64,000 nucleotides of DNA from Branchiostoma floridae. Taxonomy: Eukaryota > Chordata > Leptocardii > Amphioxiformes > Branchiostomatidae. Location of the stretch: the NCBI RefSeq assembly GCF_000003815.2, contig NC_049996.1, positions 10,682,476 to 10,746,475 of the forward strand, in the 5' to 3' direction. This document shows positions 1 through 12,100 of this stretch, piece by piece; position 1 is the stretch's first letter, and each line of letters opens with the position of its first letter. A program made the position numbers and the translations under genes. The notes beneath the pieces are model-generated. The model saw only the letters and a list, made by a program, of their open reading frames with translations, had not been told where the DNA came from and did no database searches.

Positions 1-1500
1 CTCCTTCAAGGAGACCTTCCATTTCTCACAGCATCTTAAGACTTACCAGGGATAGACTGACGCAGGGTGTGCAAGCCTGATATAAGTGCACTTAGTAGTT
101 AGCTGAGGGAAACAGTGATGTCTTAGAAGCTATTTCTCATCTTGGGCTTTGCCCTGGCACAGGTTTGTGTCATCAATCATCCAAGGGCATCCCATCTTCT
201 TCCAATTTCAACTGTACAAAGTACAGTCATTTCACTTCAAATAATTTAACTTTCACTTAAGCCGAGCCTGTCTTTTGATTTACCTTTTCCTTGCGGTCTC
301 ATTTATCTGCATTTATCACTTCCTGAGTAACACCAGTCTGTACCAGGGTCTGACCACAAGACAAGCTGGTCACATTTACTACGATTTCCTCTCTGCTTCC
401 CCACAACCCTCAAAACCTCTTACCAGGGATGACTAGAGAGCAGGCAAAGTTGGAAGACGTCCAGGTCATGATAAGAAGATTATGATTTAGCAATCTTACA
501 AGCTACGCCTTATAGACAAGACCCACACCTGCATACGGCATTCCCTTTATTGCCAATTTTACAAACACACCTTTCCCGGATGTTCTACAGAATTCAGGAA
601 GTTAAAAATAACTTTTTCCGTGACAACGACAGGAAAGAACAGTAGCAGAACAATACTGGTGCAGACACGGAGGCTGTGCATGTCGTGTTGAGCTAATTTT
701 ACAAACTCAAGAACAAGATGTTTCCTGACGGCCAGCGCTCTGTCAGGAAGTTCCATAGAAGTGAGGATATGCTTCTTGCACGAGCAGACACACACAATGG
801 CAAGACAAGAGGGGATTCTGATAAGCAACATGATATTTCCTTCTGAAGAAATAGATTTAGGAGATTACCTGAAGCAATAACTTGGGATTAAACCGAGTAA
901 CCTACTGGGAGGAAAAAAACGTTACCTTTGCCATCAAGCTGGGAACAGAATGAACAAAAACTGCACCAGCAATTATTCACAAGGCTGTGTTCCTGCTAAT
1001 ATGTATTCTCATCTTTCTTGCACCTGTAAAATACTTTTTAACAACTATAGATACAAACTTTTATTCCCATTTGCCACTATATATAGGATGTCGTAACATT
1101 TTATGTCATGTTTCTTCTCCACAAATGTATATCTTTAGACTAAAAATATAACATCTATTTTGGCTTATGATTTAGGAACATTATGATCAATGATATTGTA
1201 AGGTGAACATCCAATCATGCTTGGCTGGTTTTACTTTTGGGATCTGCATTTATTAGTATGAAGAAGCTTATGGGTTTTCTTTTATACATCAAAGTTCTCT
1301 AGCAAAAGTTTTTAAGTTCCCTGAAAACCAGAAAAACTGGAACGTGTGTTTTATTCTCTGTAAAACTACTGCTTGCCCATATTTCTTGATATCTTTTTCA
1401 ATCAAGTGAAACTGTAAGCTCAAAACATGTATCCACATTTGCTATGTTTACAGCCTCCATATCCCCAAGGCTCCCCATACTTTACCATGATTGCACCAGG
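1..1500. other. Non-coding AT-rich stretch, nothing recognised
   Basis: No exon with convincing splice sites, RNA gene or inverted repeat was found here. The only longer open frames are under 100 codons and have no coding-like composition. Confidence 0.5.
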
Positions 1501-1800
1501 AGTGGTAAGATCACCATTTATGACCTCTGGGGAGTCTGGTATTACTACCATGACCTCCAAATGGACACGAAGGTCAGACTTGCAGATCTACCTGGCATCA
1601 TTCTATAAAACACCTTCAGTCCGAGTTGTCTGGTGGCCATTATGACCCCCAAAGGGACGCCAAGGTCAGATTTGGAGTTCTACTTGGGATTACATGTATT
1701 CCATAATGTAGCTCACCTAGAATTATATGGTGATCATTATGACCTCTAGGGGCTTGTGAAGGTCAAATATTGAGTTCTTCTTGGATAGCCTGCATCCTGA
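1501..1800. repeat. Three diverged tandem units of about 95 bp
   Basis: A pattern of the form 'cca(t)tatgacc(t/c)cc...gaaggtcaga...tctacttgg' occurs three times, centred near 1550, 1640 and 1735, about 95 bp apart and considerably diverged. It reads as an old tandem repeat. Small open frames across it are not convincing genes. Confidence 0.55.
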
Positions 1801-1925
1801 GTTGCCTGAAACATTCAACTCCCATAACATTCTATAACTTTGCAGATATGATTGTGAGTATATGTATAGTGATAATATAACATGACAAATGTACATTCTT
1901 CTGGAGGTCATGGTAAGAAGTTTAA

Positions 1926-3029
1926 CCCTTCGAGCCCGATCAGCCACCCCTGGTGACTTCCTGTGTTGAGCCCGATCAGCCACCCCTACTGACTCCCCCA
2001 CTAACTCATCGGCATTCCTCGGTATTCCCCGGGTGGAATCGGGAAACAGCCTCGTTTTCATGTGCAGGGGATTCCCCTTTGATGGGGGAGGGTTGAAGCT
2101 GTAGTTTCGGAGTTTTTGCCTTGTTTTTTTTGCTCAAAATCACAATTTATTGATTGCCAATTATGCTGAAGAACGTAGAAGGGGCTGTGGCACCACTGAG
2201 GAAGAGATTGACGATGTTTCTAGCACTGGAAGTTGATAAAAACTTCGGCATTTTGACGGTCATTTGCCGGTCCTGTACCATGTGGTAGTATTTACAAGCC
2301 TTTGTTTGGTTTCTTTGCCGTGAAAAAGGAGTAGGTGGGTGTTTTTGGTGTTTATTATAAAGGAGTGAGGGCCATGAGTTTCTGAAATTGTTTTCAAATT
2401 ATTGATCCAGCCAAATTTCTGCTTTGTATTTGTTTTTATTCACTTATGGGGGAGGGCAGCATGTTCAGACATGTATTTACACTTTGAGATAGCAATGTCT
2501 GTTTTGGTTTTCCTCCAACTCATAATTTTGGTGAAATTTTCCTGGTCAAATATTAGGGGAACACTGATAAGGCCCATCTTTTTACAACTGGTCAAGGCTT
2601 TCGGTACTATCTTTGCTAGCAAGAATAAAACAGTTACAGTAACTTACATACATTGTTTGATGTTTTTATTGATTCAGGAATAATAACAAGGCAGTCTAGG
2701 ATAGTTTTCACTTTTTCAGTGACTTGTTGAAATATTATGAGACTTTGTGGGTGATGTTATATACATTTCAAATATTTTTCGAGACTTCAACAAGAATTTT
2801 TTCTGCCCTTTTTGCAGTATTATTCCTTACAAACTAGATACAGTCTTTATCTTGATATATTCATATTCTACAGGTTCTTAGCTTTTCAAAAATGTATAGT
2901 TTTACCTACCTAGCATTAATATAAGTATCTTAACATGCCACAAACAGTTCGTAGGTTGGCGCGCTGAGGACCGACAATTTTAGCAACGATTCCTGTATGC
3001 GCCGAAAATTTTACCCCGTCCTCTAAGGG
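1926..3029. mobile_element. piggyBac-like non-autonomous element with TTAA ends
   Basis: The element is flanked by TTAA on both sides (1922-1925 and 3030-3033). Its ends are inverted: CCCTTCGAG at the left and, read on the other strand, CCCTTAGAG at the right. A TTAA target duplication with CCC-starting ends is the hallmark of piggyBac elements. The 1.1-kb interior is AT-rich, and I found no intact transposase; the open frame at 2402-2683 does not resemble one. A short Glu/Asp-rich frame near 2165-2230 could be a remnant, but this is a guess. The terminal repeat is short and imperfect, so the exact family is uncertain. Confidence 0.55.
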
Positions 3030-3263
3030 TTAACAACTACACATATGTACTGTTTCATCAATTAAATAATCAGAATATCAATGATGGACAGTGAGCAAAG
3101 GATTTATATTTCAAATCAAATTTCCACAGTATCCCCTATAAAGGAAATGAAAGGTAGGTTCCTAGAAACTCCAGCAGTGCCCTGGTGCATTCATTGAAAT
3201 TGTCTTGTCACTTTACTTTGGCACAGTCCCAACACAGTGGTCATATTAACTGCCCACCTATTC

Positions 3264-3520
3264 CTACAGACACAAGCAGAATCCCCAATTACTAGTTATC
3301 ACCCCTAGCCAGTAAATCCCAAGTCCCAACTTGGGCAAAACCCGTCTGTCAACCTCACGTTCACCACAAATCTGCGATGTCCCCACGCGCCCAGCTGTCC
3401 CTGTTGTGTCTGGCAAGGACTCAAAGACAAGGTGAAAGTTCAAGTTAGGCTCCAACTGTCTCACTAATGACTCAACTTTCACACCTTCAATGATATCCAC
3501 TTCTTTTCTTGGACACCAGA
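3264..3520 (-). CDS. Possible exon of unknown minus-strand gene
   Basis: One minus-strand frame is open for about 80 codons and includes the segments VDIIEGVKVESLVRQLEPN and LNFHLVFESLPDTTGTAG. Its mixed polar and aliphatic composition looks more protein-like than the surrounding frames, and GC is locally raised. A possible splice acceptor (...caaactaag) precedes it near 3524, and a weak donor (GAG/gttgac) may end it near 3352. I recognise no domain. It could be an exon of the minus-strand gene whose signal peptide exon is at 41432-41510, or a chance open frame. Confidence 0.25.
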
Positions 3521-3831
3521 ATGCTTAGTTTGAAAAGTTCTCCATGTGTTAAGTTTTATACAACCAAGGCAGTCTTCAGGACCCATCCCTCTGTCCCAGG
3601 ATGGAAATTCGCTTTCTGGGACAGAAAAAATATCACCCCATCCATCCCAAATGGCTGAACTTCATGACAGGAAACTGTTTCAAATCTATTTTCATGAGCT
3701 TAACACACGTTTAGCAAGGAAAATCAACAAACATGGGCTCCCAAACAATGTGTGAGACAGGAAAAATTAAAGCTGGAGACAGCCCTGTATACAACCCAAA
3801 ATACTGCTTTCTTCTTGACTACCCACCAATA

Positions 3832-4520
3832 CAGTGAAACCTGTCCGAGCAACCACCTGGCGCAGGCAACCACCTGCCATCAGAGGACACATTGAAACAG
3901 TCCCGTCCATTTTTACATAGTTAAGACCCCCTCCCAAGCAACCACCTGTCTTCCCCAACCAGCAACCACTTTTTACAGTCCCTAAGGCGGGTTCAACCTG
4001 CCCCCACCAACCAAAATTGATTGACAGCAGCTGGCAGCCAAATTTTATATGCAAAATTATGTGGGCACAGTTACCCTGGACTTTGAGACTTCTTTTCTTT
4101 ATGTCAGTCTTTTCTTTATATCAGTCAAGCTGACTCAAGCATATTAACAATGTGCACAGTGCAAATGATTATCATTGAGAATTTTGACATACTGGTAGAG
4201 AAATTGAAAGCACTTGCTTGGGCTGTTCAAGGAAACAGACAACTACAAAACAAACCATGTTTGATTGCTAGACAAACTCAGCTCTGATTGTTAAACAATG
4301 GTTTCTTGAAGTTTGTTTACATAACAGTATTGAGATTAAAATCTGTGTGCATCTCTTATAGAAATGTTTCCTGGGAACTAACTGAAAGGTGTATATCATG
4401 CAAACCGTATCATTTATTATTTTTTTCCGCCAACCAACCAACTTGTCGGGAGCAACCACCTGTCATCAGCAACCATTTTTGCTCGGTCCCTTGAGTGGTT
4501 GCTCAGGACAGGTTTGACTG
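3832..4520. mobile_element. TA-flanked element with CAGTCAAACCTGTC-type ends
   Basis: Both ends carry inverted copies of an approximately 25-bp sequence (left CAGTGAAACCTGTCCGAGCA, right end on the opposite strand CAGTCAAACCTGTCCTGAGC), bordered by TA at 3830-3831 and 4521-4522. TA duplication and CAGT-starting ends suggest a Tc1/mariner-like non-autonomous element. The interior holds subterminal repeats of 'gcaaccacctg', for example near 3850, 3870, 3955 and 4451. No transposase frame was seen. A related fragment lies at 61575-61651. Confidence 0.7.
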
Positions 4521-4758
4521 TAATAGGTAATTAGACATGACAGGTGGGCGTGTGCAGCGAAGTAGTAAAGCTTATCATAATTCTTAACAAACCAACCAAC
4601 GTTGTATACTGAGGACAAGATAGTTAGTGTCAGGTCCTGATTTGACAACTGGTGAACAAAGCAATGAAATATGACGAAAACCAATTATCCTTTTTCTATT
4701 GTGTAAAATGGCTGAATGAAGCTGGCATAACTTCATCAACATTACAATAAAGGGTTAA

Positions 4759-5012
4759 TGCCCCGGCCCGAGGTGTATATGGTGAGAGAATAATCCCCTG
4801 GTCAGGTGCGATAACCACCGAATAAACCACCGAGTGAGCGTAGCGAACGAGGTGGTTNNNNNNNNNNNNNNNNNNNNNNNNNNNNNNNNNNNNNNNNNNN
4901 NNNNNNNNNNNNNNNNNNNNNNNNNNNNNNNNNNNNNNNNNNNNNNNNNNNNNNNNNTATCGCACCTGACCAGGGCTTATCTCACCATATACACCGAGGA
5001 TAAGGCGGGGCA
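4759..5012. mobile_element. TTAA-flanked palindromic MITE, centre lost in assembly gap
   Basis: TTAA (4755-4758 and 5013-5016) flanks long inverted arms that share the segments gtgtatatggtgaga and cctggtcaggtgcgata. The centre is a 100-N gap (4858-4957), probably because the palindrome was hard to assemble. Target site and structure fit a piggyBac-like or other TTAA-inserting MITE. Open frames across the gap are artefacts. Confidence 0.75.
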
Positions 5013-5016
5013 TTAA

Positions 5017-7365
5017 CGTTATTATCATATAGCCTATCCAACTGACAGTTATTTCACACAAATTCATTTATAACAAATAAACACTTTAATACATTACATA
5101 AAAATACATTTGCAATATATATATTGTACAATAGTGTCTATATATAATACAAACATTAAACTATTTCATCATTATCATTTAAGTAATAATTTTAACTAAT
5201 CATCTGTTTGTGAGATAGCATATCAGCATCAACATGTGGCTTATTTGCAATACAAACTACATGTATTAAGTGGAGTCCTGGTACCCCCCATGCAGAGCCT
5301 TTTCACTTGGGCACGACAAAGTACGTATATATGAAGTGATTTAGGAAGGTACCGGCTTAATCACGTTAGAAAGCCATAATGAAAATGTGTAAAATCGGCA
5401 TAATTCCTTTTCAAGTATCCCTATATTCCCCATGTGGAGCCCTAATTAACATAACCAATCAATCATAATATTTTTGACAGTTATGCATGGTTTACACACA
5501 AACAACAGTACAAAAAAAATTCGTGACTGTCCCCTGTATAATGGTGCGGTCCAAAAAGTGGTCGGTTATTAGAATAACCGACCACTTTTGAGGTTACTGC
5601 CTGATAACCCATGGGAAATGGGGGCCTCTGATTGGCCAACTCCATCTGGCTATATGATAATTGATGTTAATCACTGTTATCAGCATATTTCATAGAAAAC
5701 GGGAAACAATTCTTTTCAACTTCCTCCAGTTTGCCCGGCTTTCAGGCTCATCACAGAGATCTCGGTACCCTGAGGCTTGTATACAGTCAGGACTGTGTGT
5801 TATTTGTCTATTTTCATTTCTTGACGGTTAAATCTGACAGCAAACATTTCAGCTACACTGCCCACTTCTGGGAAGGATCACACATTCCTTTCTGCTTCCA
5901 GTTCTAGGAACTTCTTTCACTTTCTTTGTGTAGCCGTGGCTAGCTGTAGGTTACATAAACAAGAGTCTACTAGTAGATAAAATTTGACCCAGTGGTCAAG
6001 GACATTCAGCTTTGGCAAGAGCTTGCTTGTTTGTCAGTTGGTAGATTGATTGTCTTGTCAGTTTGTTTGTTTGTTTATTTGGTTGTTTGGTTAGTTGGTT
6101 GGTTGCTTGGTTAACGTATTGGTTACTTGGTTGTGAATCCACTATTAACATTTTTAGAAAGGGTTTCAGCTTTTAGTACATACACCACATATTGCACATT
6201 ATTCATATTTTACAGAGATGAACATTTGCCCAAAACAAGTTATAAAATTTGCCTGGCCCTAAGTTTCATACAAAGTTTTGGCAAGACTTCTCTTTTCCTC
6301 ATTAGCAAAATCCCACATGACTGAGACAAGGTGGGTGTTACGTACTCAGGAGAGTGGGGCTGCCAAGGTCATTGTCACAGTTCCCTGGAGACTCACTGGT
6401 CCTTCATGGAGGAACCAGGAAACAGGCAGTGTTGAATATTTAACAAGCCTCCCTCAGACTCATCAAGATAACAGCTGATGACTTTTGCTTTTCCTCACAG
6501 ACTAAATGTCAAACGACTGTTTGCAGAAGTGAGGCATTAGAAGGCAGTGAAAGTTTCTGCAACCTGATAAAGCTATTAAGGCGAGACTATCCATCATCTT
6601 GACGTATTAAGTAAAGAAGCTTTCGCTTTCTAAGTCTCAGTCTACTTAAGTCCCAAATCTTAAAGTGCTAAGGATCATGTTATGGTGTTCTCATATATGA
6701 AATGATATTGAGATCATTTTTTTGGGGGGGGGGGATTGTAGCTTAGGTAAAGTTTCAAATAAGGTTCTCTGCACTCATCTGAGAGATTTGTATCTTGCCA
6801 ATGTCTCAGAATTCCTTCTGCTATCTTCTCAAGACAATGCTTACTGGTTCTACTTAATAAGACTACTAGGTGACTTACATTAGCTTGAAGTTGTGCCCCC
6901 AACAATGTCATTGTATCCCATCCAAGATTGCATGCGTAAAGAACACTTTTACCCTGCTTGAAATCACCCCTGCTACTATTTGAAAATGGACCGGCCCTGT
7001 AGGGCATAATTTGTCAGTCACATTTCAAAGAAGATCGCAAAAATCAGAAACAAATCCTTTCATCTTCGCCCAATGACATCACTGCATCCTAGTTGGGAAC
7101 TGGAGTTGACGTCTGTTTAAGCTTTATTGCCATGGATTCTACACATAGATAGATCAACTATTCGAAATAGGGTCAATCCCTTTTATTTGATGTCTACAAA
7201 ATTCTGCAACAGCGCAAATACTAATTTTCTGGGCTAGAACTCAACATGTACTTAGACTGTAGGGAGGTAAGGTAGCAACTAAGAGAAATACATGTGCAAA
7301 ACTGTAAGTAAGGGATGTCTGACAATTTCGAATGGAAAGTAAGGTTGAATGTATATAATATAAGC
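5017..7365. other. Non-coding stretch with one hairpin and a GTTT-rich tract
   Basis: No gene is supported. There is a near-perfect hairpin at 5554-5589, where both arms contain aaaagtggtcggttatt. A GTTT/GGTT-rich low-complexity tract lies at 6055-6135. Poly-G after poly-T sits at 6717-6735. Short open frames at 6127-6478 and 6714-7007 have no recognisable features. Confidence 0.5.
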
Positions 7366-7574
7366 ATAGTTCACCTTTATCCGTGTCGTAACCTTTATCC
7401 GTTGTTTTAAATACAGGGTTTTTAGGGATTCTTAGTCGAAATAAAGCTTTATTTTGAAATATTTTGAAAAATGTTGCAGTTTGAAAGCACCATACGTGGC
7501 CTTGATATCCCTTAATACCCTGTTTTTAAAAACAACGGATATAGGTTACCCCGTGGATAAAGGTAAACCGGTGA
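7366..7574. mobile_element. Foldback MITE of about 210 bp
   Basis: Inverted arms pair 'cctttatccgttgtttt...acagggttttta' at 7409-7440 with 'taccctgtttttaaaaacaacggatataggtt' at 7517-7548. The outer arms both contain ttcacc and acctttatcc. The centre is about 75 bp of AT-rich sequence. The outer edges and target duplication could not be fixed. Confidence 0.65.
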
Positions 7575-8194
7575 ATTCGTAAATAAAAGAAAAACTCATG
7601 AGAAAACCACCATCTTCCTGTGATTTCCTTAAGATCTGTAATAAGGTACTTTATCTATTATACTTTACAACTGTACTTTCATTAAGGTAGAAGAGTTACC
7701 GATGTATCATTATGTATTTCTTTATGTAACATCAATATAACTCCACCAGATGCCATAATGCTGCCACATCAAAACAGCATTCTTTGTGTTTGTTGCTTCG
7801 GGACAAGTACCTTTTACAAATACGGAACCAGAATTATCCAGATTTTAGATAATCTAAATTTTCCACTTTTTGCGCTGCAAACACATGCTCTCCGTTTGCA
7901 TTACTGGCAGCGTTTTAACCATGGACCAAATGATGATGAATCTGAGTGCTACAAACTAAAATGAATTTACAGTAAGTTTGATTCAACATGTACAATGTAG
8001 GTCTAGAGGCCCGCACAAGACTAAACAGATTAGTCCATCAGATGACAAACAAAGAGATACAAAGCAAAGAAAGCCAGCTGTTCACTTCATTACATAAAGC
8101 ACTTGCATCAGAGCAAATCTTCTTAAGTAAAGACGAAGGAAGAAAAGAGTTCATTGAAACATAATTGTGTTTTGAAAACCCTTGAGTGGAACGA

Positions 8195-8659
8195 TTATGT
8201 ACTCATTAAGCCATAAATAGTATTAAATCGACGCCATATGCATTCTACACACATGTTTGCAGATGGCTGATGATATCTGATCACAGAAGAAAACTGGAGA
8301 CACGACTTTTGATTGGGTGACTGCACAGGGCAGTACAGTCGTGAGGAAATGAAACTAACACGTGTAACTACATCAAAGTGCATATCATGACTTTTATGTC
8401 TGTTTCCTGTTCCAAACAATATTCTGAAACTGGTTGGACATAGTATCCATCCTTGTATTTTGAGGTATATCCAAAATTTAAAAAGGTGATATTTTAGCCT
8501 CCAAGTTCCAACATGAAACTTGTCAGCATCAAAAATATAAATGTCAGGATTGCAATGTGTCAGGGTTGCCAGTTTGGTACCGCCAGTTCTACAAGTCAAG
8601 TGGAGATTAGGATGTGTGGAATATGGTCTCCTGTTCATAAATCCTAATTTCAAGTCCAT
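8195..8659 (-). other. 154-codon open frame, probably not a gene
   Basis: This is the longest ATG-started frame in the first 40 kb. The product is rich in His, Cys, Phe, Tyr and Ser, with no domain, signal peptide or repeat pattern that I recognise. Surrounding DNA is AT-rich, with no clear promoter or splice context. Its length is near what chance allows for a window this size. It is kept as a low-confidence candidate because it could be part of an unknown exon or an old transposon. Confidence 0.15.
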
Positions 8660-8967
8660 CCATTGATCTTAAATGATATGCATTGAAGTTCAAAAGTTCC
8701 TTGAAGAGAAAAACTTAAAAATGACAAACTCAGATGGAATCTTCACTGGTTCTGATTGCAATCACCGTCTCAGCCACATTATCATGTATACCCTGACAAG
8801 TATGTTCATCAACAGCACAGAACTGCAGTCTAGCAGTAGTAGGTAAATTGGCAATCCTGTTTCTGGGATTGCCTATTGTTTCAAACTTTTCCATGCCAAT
8901 TCTTTCCATGTTTAATCTGTACTCCTTGCAATCATTCTTGGTCTATTCACTTCCTAGCATGCTGGAC

Positions 8968-9145
8968 TACACGGTAAAGGGAAAAAGGACTTTTCGTGGT
9001 GGTTTTAAGTTCGCGGTAGCACCATGCACTGTAGTCTCTTACTGGCATGGAAAATGTCCACGGTGGTTTTGAATTAGGGTGAAGCGGCCACCGCGAAAAC
9101 GGCTAACATAAAACCACCATGAAAGTTTCTGCTTTAACAGTATCT
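8968..9145 (+). mobile_element. Dispersed 'cgcggt' repeat, copy 1
   Basis: A block containing 'ggacttttcgtggtggtttt', 'agttcgcggtagcaccatg' and 'ggccaccgcgaaaacggcta' matches, in opposite orientation, a block at 18735-18947. Both copies run between 'aaagggaaaaagg' or 'gaaaagggac' and 'ttctgc(a/t)tt(t)a(a)cagta'. Two diverged copies in reverse orientation indicate a dispersed non-autonomous element. The open frame over it is not a gene. Confidence 0.65.
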
Positions 9146-12100
9146 ACATGTACACATGTAAACCCCTGATTCTTAGACAAATAGGTCTCCCATTGGAGTT
9201 CTAAGCCCTCTCTCTTTAGAAGTCAGAGGAACTAATGGTCAATTTGTTGTAAGTCTCTCCCGGTTTCCCCACAAGCCAATCGAAGCAGCAGTTACGTTGG
9301 GTAGACCTTCTCTGCCCACTGAGAGGTATACATTTCACACATAGTTTGTCTATGTGGTTCACGCACAAAAGGATGACAGGGACAGGGATACTCAGCTAAA
9401 AGGCTTTTGCAGCTGATTCCCTATTGCAAGACAAAGTACATAGCCCGTTACCAAGACACAAATGGTTGTTTGAGTCATTGGTTCAGCTGGTATAAAGCTA
9501 TTAAGACCAGCGGGATATATCATAAAAGCTTTTAACTTGAGTATGTAGCCATCAGTATTTATCATATGTCATATGATGGACAAATATTCATGATATACCG
9601 TAAGGATAAGGTATTTGAACCAGAGACTGAGGACAAAGCATGACTGTTTTTCATTAACTAGTAGTGCAATGCAGCTTTGCTACGTATCATTTATTTTGCC
9701 AAGCACCCCAGGTCATGATCAACCACCCTACTCTTTCTGCTTCTTGACAAGTGTGTTGAGTTCTTTAAGTTTTACATGCATATCTTACACAGCATGTTCC
9801 TTGTATGTGTACCTGGGCCCAGATGAAAATCAGTTTGTCAAAACTGAATCGGGCTACCTAGGAGTCTAAAAATTTCAATAAACAATAAACAATAGCTGGT
9901 TTTCATATTTTTACATGGCCTAGGATGCTAGTTTTGTGCCTTAATGACATTGAGTTAAAAGGGTACAAGACAGACAAAGAACAAATCAGTTTGATTCTCT
10001 TCATCTACCATTATATGATAGCATGCACTGTACTTAAAGTGTTACACAAAATAAAAATGCTCTGTAACATACCTGTTGTTTGTTGAATAATCAGGACAGG
10101 GCAGCACATGAAACAAAAGGAGACATTCATTAGTTATTATGCAAAAACACCATCAACATTTCAGCAACAAATCCATAATCATCTATTATGTAACACATTG
10201 CTAAAAGCTTACTTGAGTCTAATTCAAGTTTAACAACTTTCTCTTTCAAGTCCTAGATTCATTGGTATAGAGCCTGAGTCATCAACCCTTAAAAATCAAA
10301 TGTAAAAAGGTTATTTAGAATCAAAAGTATTGCACTTGTCAAGAAGTTGTCATTAAAAGTGATATAAGATATAAATTTAATTATCTATTCTTTTTTGTGC
10401 TAACACTTTGTTCTGATAATTGTAATACACTGGCTTATTTGTTTCTTTGCACCAAGTTGTACTATGGGCCAAAGTTTGCACTGCACTGTTCCATGATTAC
10501 ATTAAAAGTTTGTTTTTTTACTCAAGGCAGTGACCTATGGTCCCGAAAGTTGGTCCAAAGGTTAGGGGTCACCTGGAGAATGGGGTCACAGGTGTGTTTA
10601 CAGGTAAGACTGACAGAACAACACACCTGTAGCTAGTATTTGCAAACCTGAATGGAAGACTTTTTGGTTGACTTGTGGCTCAGGAAGAGTGACATAAGTT
10701 TGGGTCTTCTAACAGCTTTCTTTGGAACTAAAGCAAAGGTTTCAGTTCAAGGAAGTTTAGAGACTTCTGTCCTGAAAGTCATCTACATTTTTCAAGTTTG
10801 CAGCCAACAACCTTATTTGCATGTTATCCACAGTGGCCTCAGTTGATATTTGTTTTACACCTATCTCAACCTTACCAACCCTATCCTACCTGGAATCTTT
10901 TACCATCAAAAACAGATACCGATACAAAACTATCATGTAACACAAACATTTACATAGCTGCCATAGCAGCATACAGCAAGACTGTCAAAATATGACTGAA
11001 GGAAAACAGTGGAACCGCCCTTGACTGTTCATCTCCATAATACTGCAGATTAAGAGCATTGATAAATCGTTCCTCAGTGGCCCAGAATGCCCTGTGACTT
11101 GTCAGCGCGGCTAATCTGCCCATTAACAGGGCGCTACGAAGGGACGGGTTACGACACGAATTCACAATGACAACCCTCCAGCCACCAGTTAATCCCCAAG
11201 GTCGCCCAATAAATATTTATTAACCATTAATGTGACGACGTTTTGATGCTAGCATTTGAGCAGAAGGTCATGATAATCTCCAAGCAGATGCTAAAAGGGG
11301 TGTGACTGTCCTGTTATGATTCGTCAGCCCTCCCGACATCTGTTTGAAGATGAGTTATTTCATTACCATACCAAAGATGCTATACAGTGTTTGATCATGC
11401 ATATGTATATTATACTATTATAGGTATGTTTGTAAATAAGCAGCATAACTCAAGAAGCTACATATGGAATGCCATTTTTGGTATGTGATTGGTCTTGTCC
11501 TTTCAAAGAAAAGATTAGAATTGGGGCTCCCTAGCCTGGTGGCTTTCTTTGGCTCAGCAGAGCTTCTGGTTTTCCTGTCTTGTGCTCTGGTCAAGTTCTT
11601 GTCACGATTTTTTGGATCATAGATAGCTCTTGAGTTCAGAAAGAAGAGACATAAGTTTGGACTCTCTAGCAGATTTCATTGGAACTACAGGCGGCATTTC
11701 AGTTGGAGACTTTGCTACAAGATACATGTAAGTCAATAATTTCAACAGTATAGTGTCTTTCAACAGTATAAGTTAGCGTCTAAAAATCATTCAAATTCAA
11801 AGGATGAATGACTTATAGTGTCTTTCAACCATCTATGTGGCAAGGTCATAGCACTTCATAACAACAACAAACCCTTCCCTAATACACACACACATGACAG
11901 AGCACCTTTCAAAGCACTCAATTTCAAGTCCCGCCAGTCAGACAGGCATGTAACAACAGACTGTGTAATTATGACTTAACTACACAATACATCACTGATC
12001 CTGAGTAGGGGGATGGCCTTGGATAGGTCCTTAAGTTAACCACTGTCGGAATGATGTCATTTCCAAAAGTTACAGCCTTGACAATAGGGAAGTACATTTG

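Noticed and set aside
4696-5067. Open frames spanning the N gap on both strands
   Set aside because: They exist only because N codons are not read as stops; the region is a palindromic MITE.
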